Positions 63,961 to 64,000 of a stretch of DNA of 64,000 bases are shown piece by piece. Source of the stretch: a virus. The notes beneath the pieces were generated by a model that saw only the letters and a list, made by a program, of their open reading frames with translations, was not told where the DNA came from and ran no database searches. The stretch spans positions 1-64,000 of IMG/VR virus record IMGVR_UViG_3300035670_010691; one strand, given 5' to 3'. The position numbers and the translations under genes are program-made. How positions within the stretch are numbered: the stretch's first letter is position 1; each line of letters starts with the position of its first letter.

Positions 63961-64000
63961 ATGAAAATAGGTTTTATAGGAGTAGGAAAATTAGGAAAAG
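63961..64000 (+). CDS. Start of nucleotide-sugar dehydrogenase-like gene (truncated)
   Basis: Only 13 codons are in the window, reading MKIGFIGVGKLGK. The GxGxLG Rossmann pattern is typical of the N terminus of UDP-glucose/GDP-mannose dehydrogenases and 6-phosphogluconate dehydrogenases. In this sugar cluster a UDP-sugar dehydrogenase is the natural guess, but too little is visible to choose. Confidence 0.5.
   Translation, partial: MKIGFIGVGKLGK

Noticed and set aside
1-64000. tRNA, rRNA or mobile element
   Set aside because: Gaps are too short for most RNA genes. No tRNA-like fold, transposase, integrase or inverted-repeat-bounded element was recognised by eye. A tRNA search program would be decisive.

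Overview
This is an AT-rich window from a contractile-tailed, T4-like bacteriophage (myovirus), probably marine. Diagnostic T4-type genes are a baseplate hub subunit (gp5-like), baseplate wedge subunits gp25 and gp6, a late sigma factor (gp55-like), a primase (gp61-like), a UvsW-like helicase fragment and a gp47/gp46-type Mre11-Rad50 nuclease. Almost every gene lies on the + strand, tightly packed and often overlapping by 4 nt. No rRNA, tRNA, transposase or CRISPR array was recognised, and no stretch over 300 nt lacks a gene. The host cannot be fixed from this window. Two clear sigma70-type promoters (TTGACA/TTGACT, 17-nt spacer, TATATT) fit a host with ordinary -35/-10 signals.

Layout. (1) 1-7.3 kb: helicase end, thymidylate synthase, AdoMet decarboxylase, a nucleotidyltransferase, peptide deformylase, small proteins, a lytic transglycosylase, the late sigma factor and a NodU/TobZ-type carbamoyltransferase, closed by a strong terminator. 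(2) 7.35-27.1 kb: virion structure. This runs through the baseplate hub and wedge, then unusual modular proteins with long Pro-Thr linkers and a 2173-residue tail protein, then smaller virion proteins. (3) 27.1-32.8 kb: a sulfotransferase, a GIY-YIG protein, primase, a 2OG-Fe(II) oxygenase and a single-polypeptide Mre11-Rad50 fusion. (4) 32.87-33.44 kb: the only two minus-strand genes. (5) 33.5-43.5 kb: one giant 3337-residue tail fibre ending in an S74-type self-cleaving chaperone. (6) 43.56-64 kb: an unbroken run of about 18 carbohydrate-type genes. It contains several glycosyltransferases, GDP-mannose 3,5-epimerase-like and other Rossmann enzymes, a methyltransferase, a short DegT aminotransferase, an amidinotransferase, an SGNH hydrolase-like protein and two radical SAM enzymes. 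It also contains three tandem beta-1,4-galactosyltransferase-like (GT7) proteins that carry a LamG-like domain.

The most striking observation is in those three GT7 proteins. The LamG-like (concanavalin-fold) domain is not appended to the end. It is inserted inside the catalytic fold, between the acceptor-binding EDDD segment and the C-terminal strand carrying the metal-binding histidine. A free-standing LamG-like protein sits between the two radical SAM genes just downstream. The simplest reading is that regions 5 and 6 belong together, with an elaborate glycan made and decorated on the giant fibre or other virion proteins, or used to remodel the host surface. The carbamoyltransferase and sulfotransferase would be candidate extra decorators. 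This is inference.

A second global signal is an octamer, TATTTATA, found in sense orientation upstream of many virion genes and divergently in the one place where transcription diverges. It is the reverse complement of the T4 late promoter core and may be this phage's late promoter.
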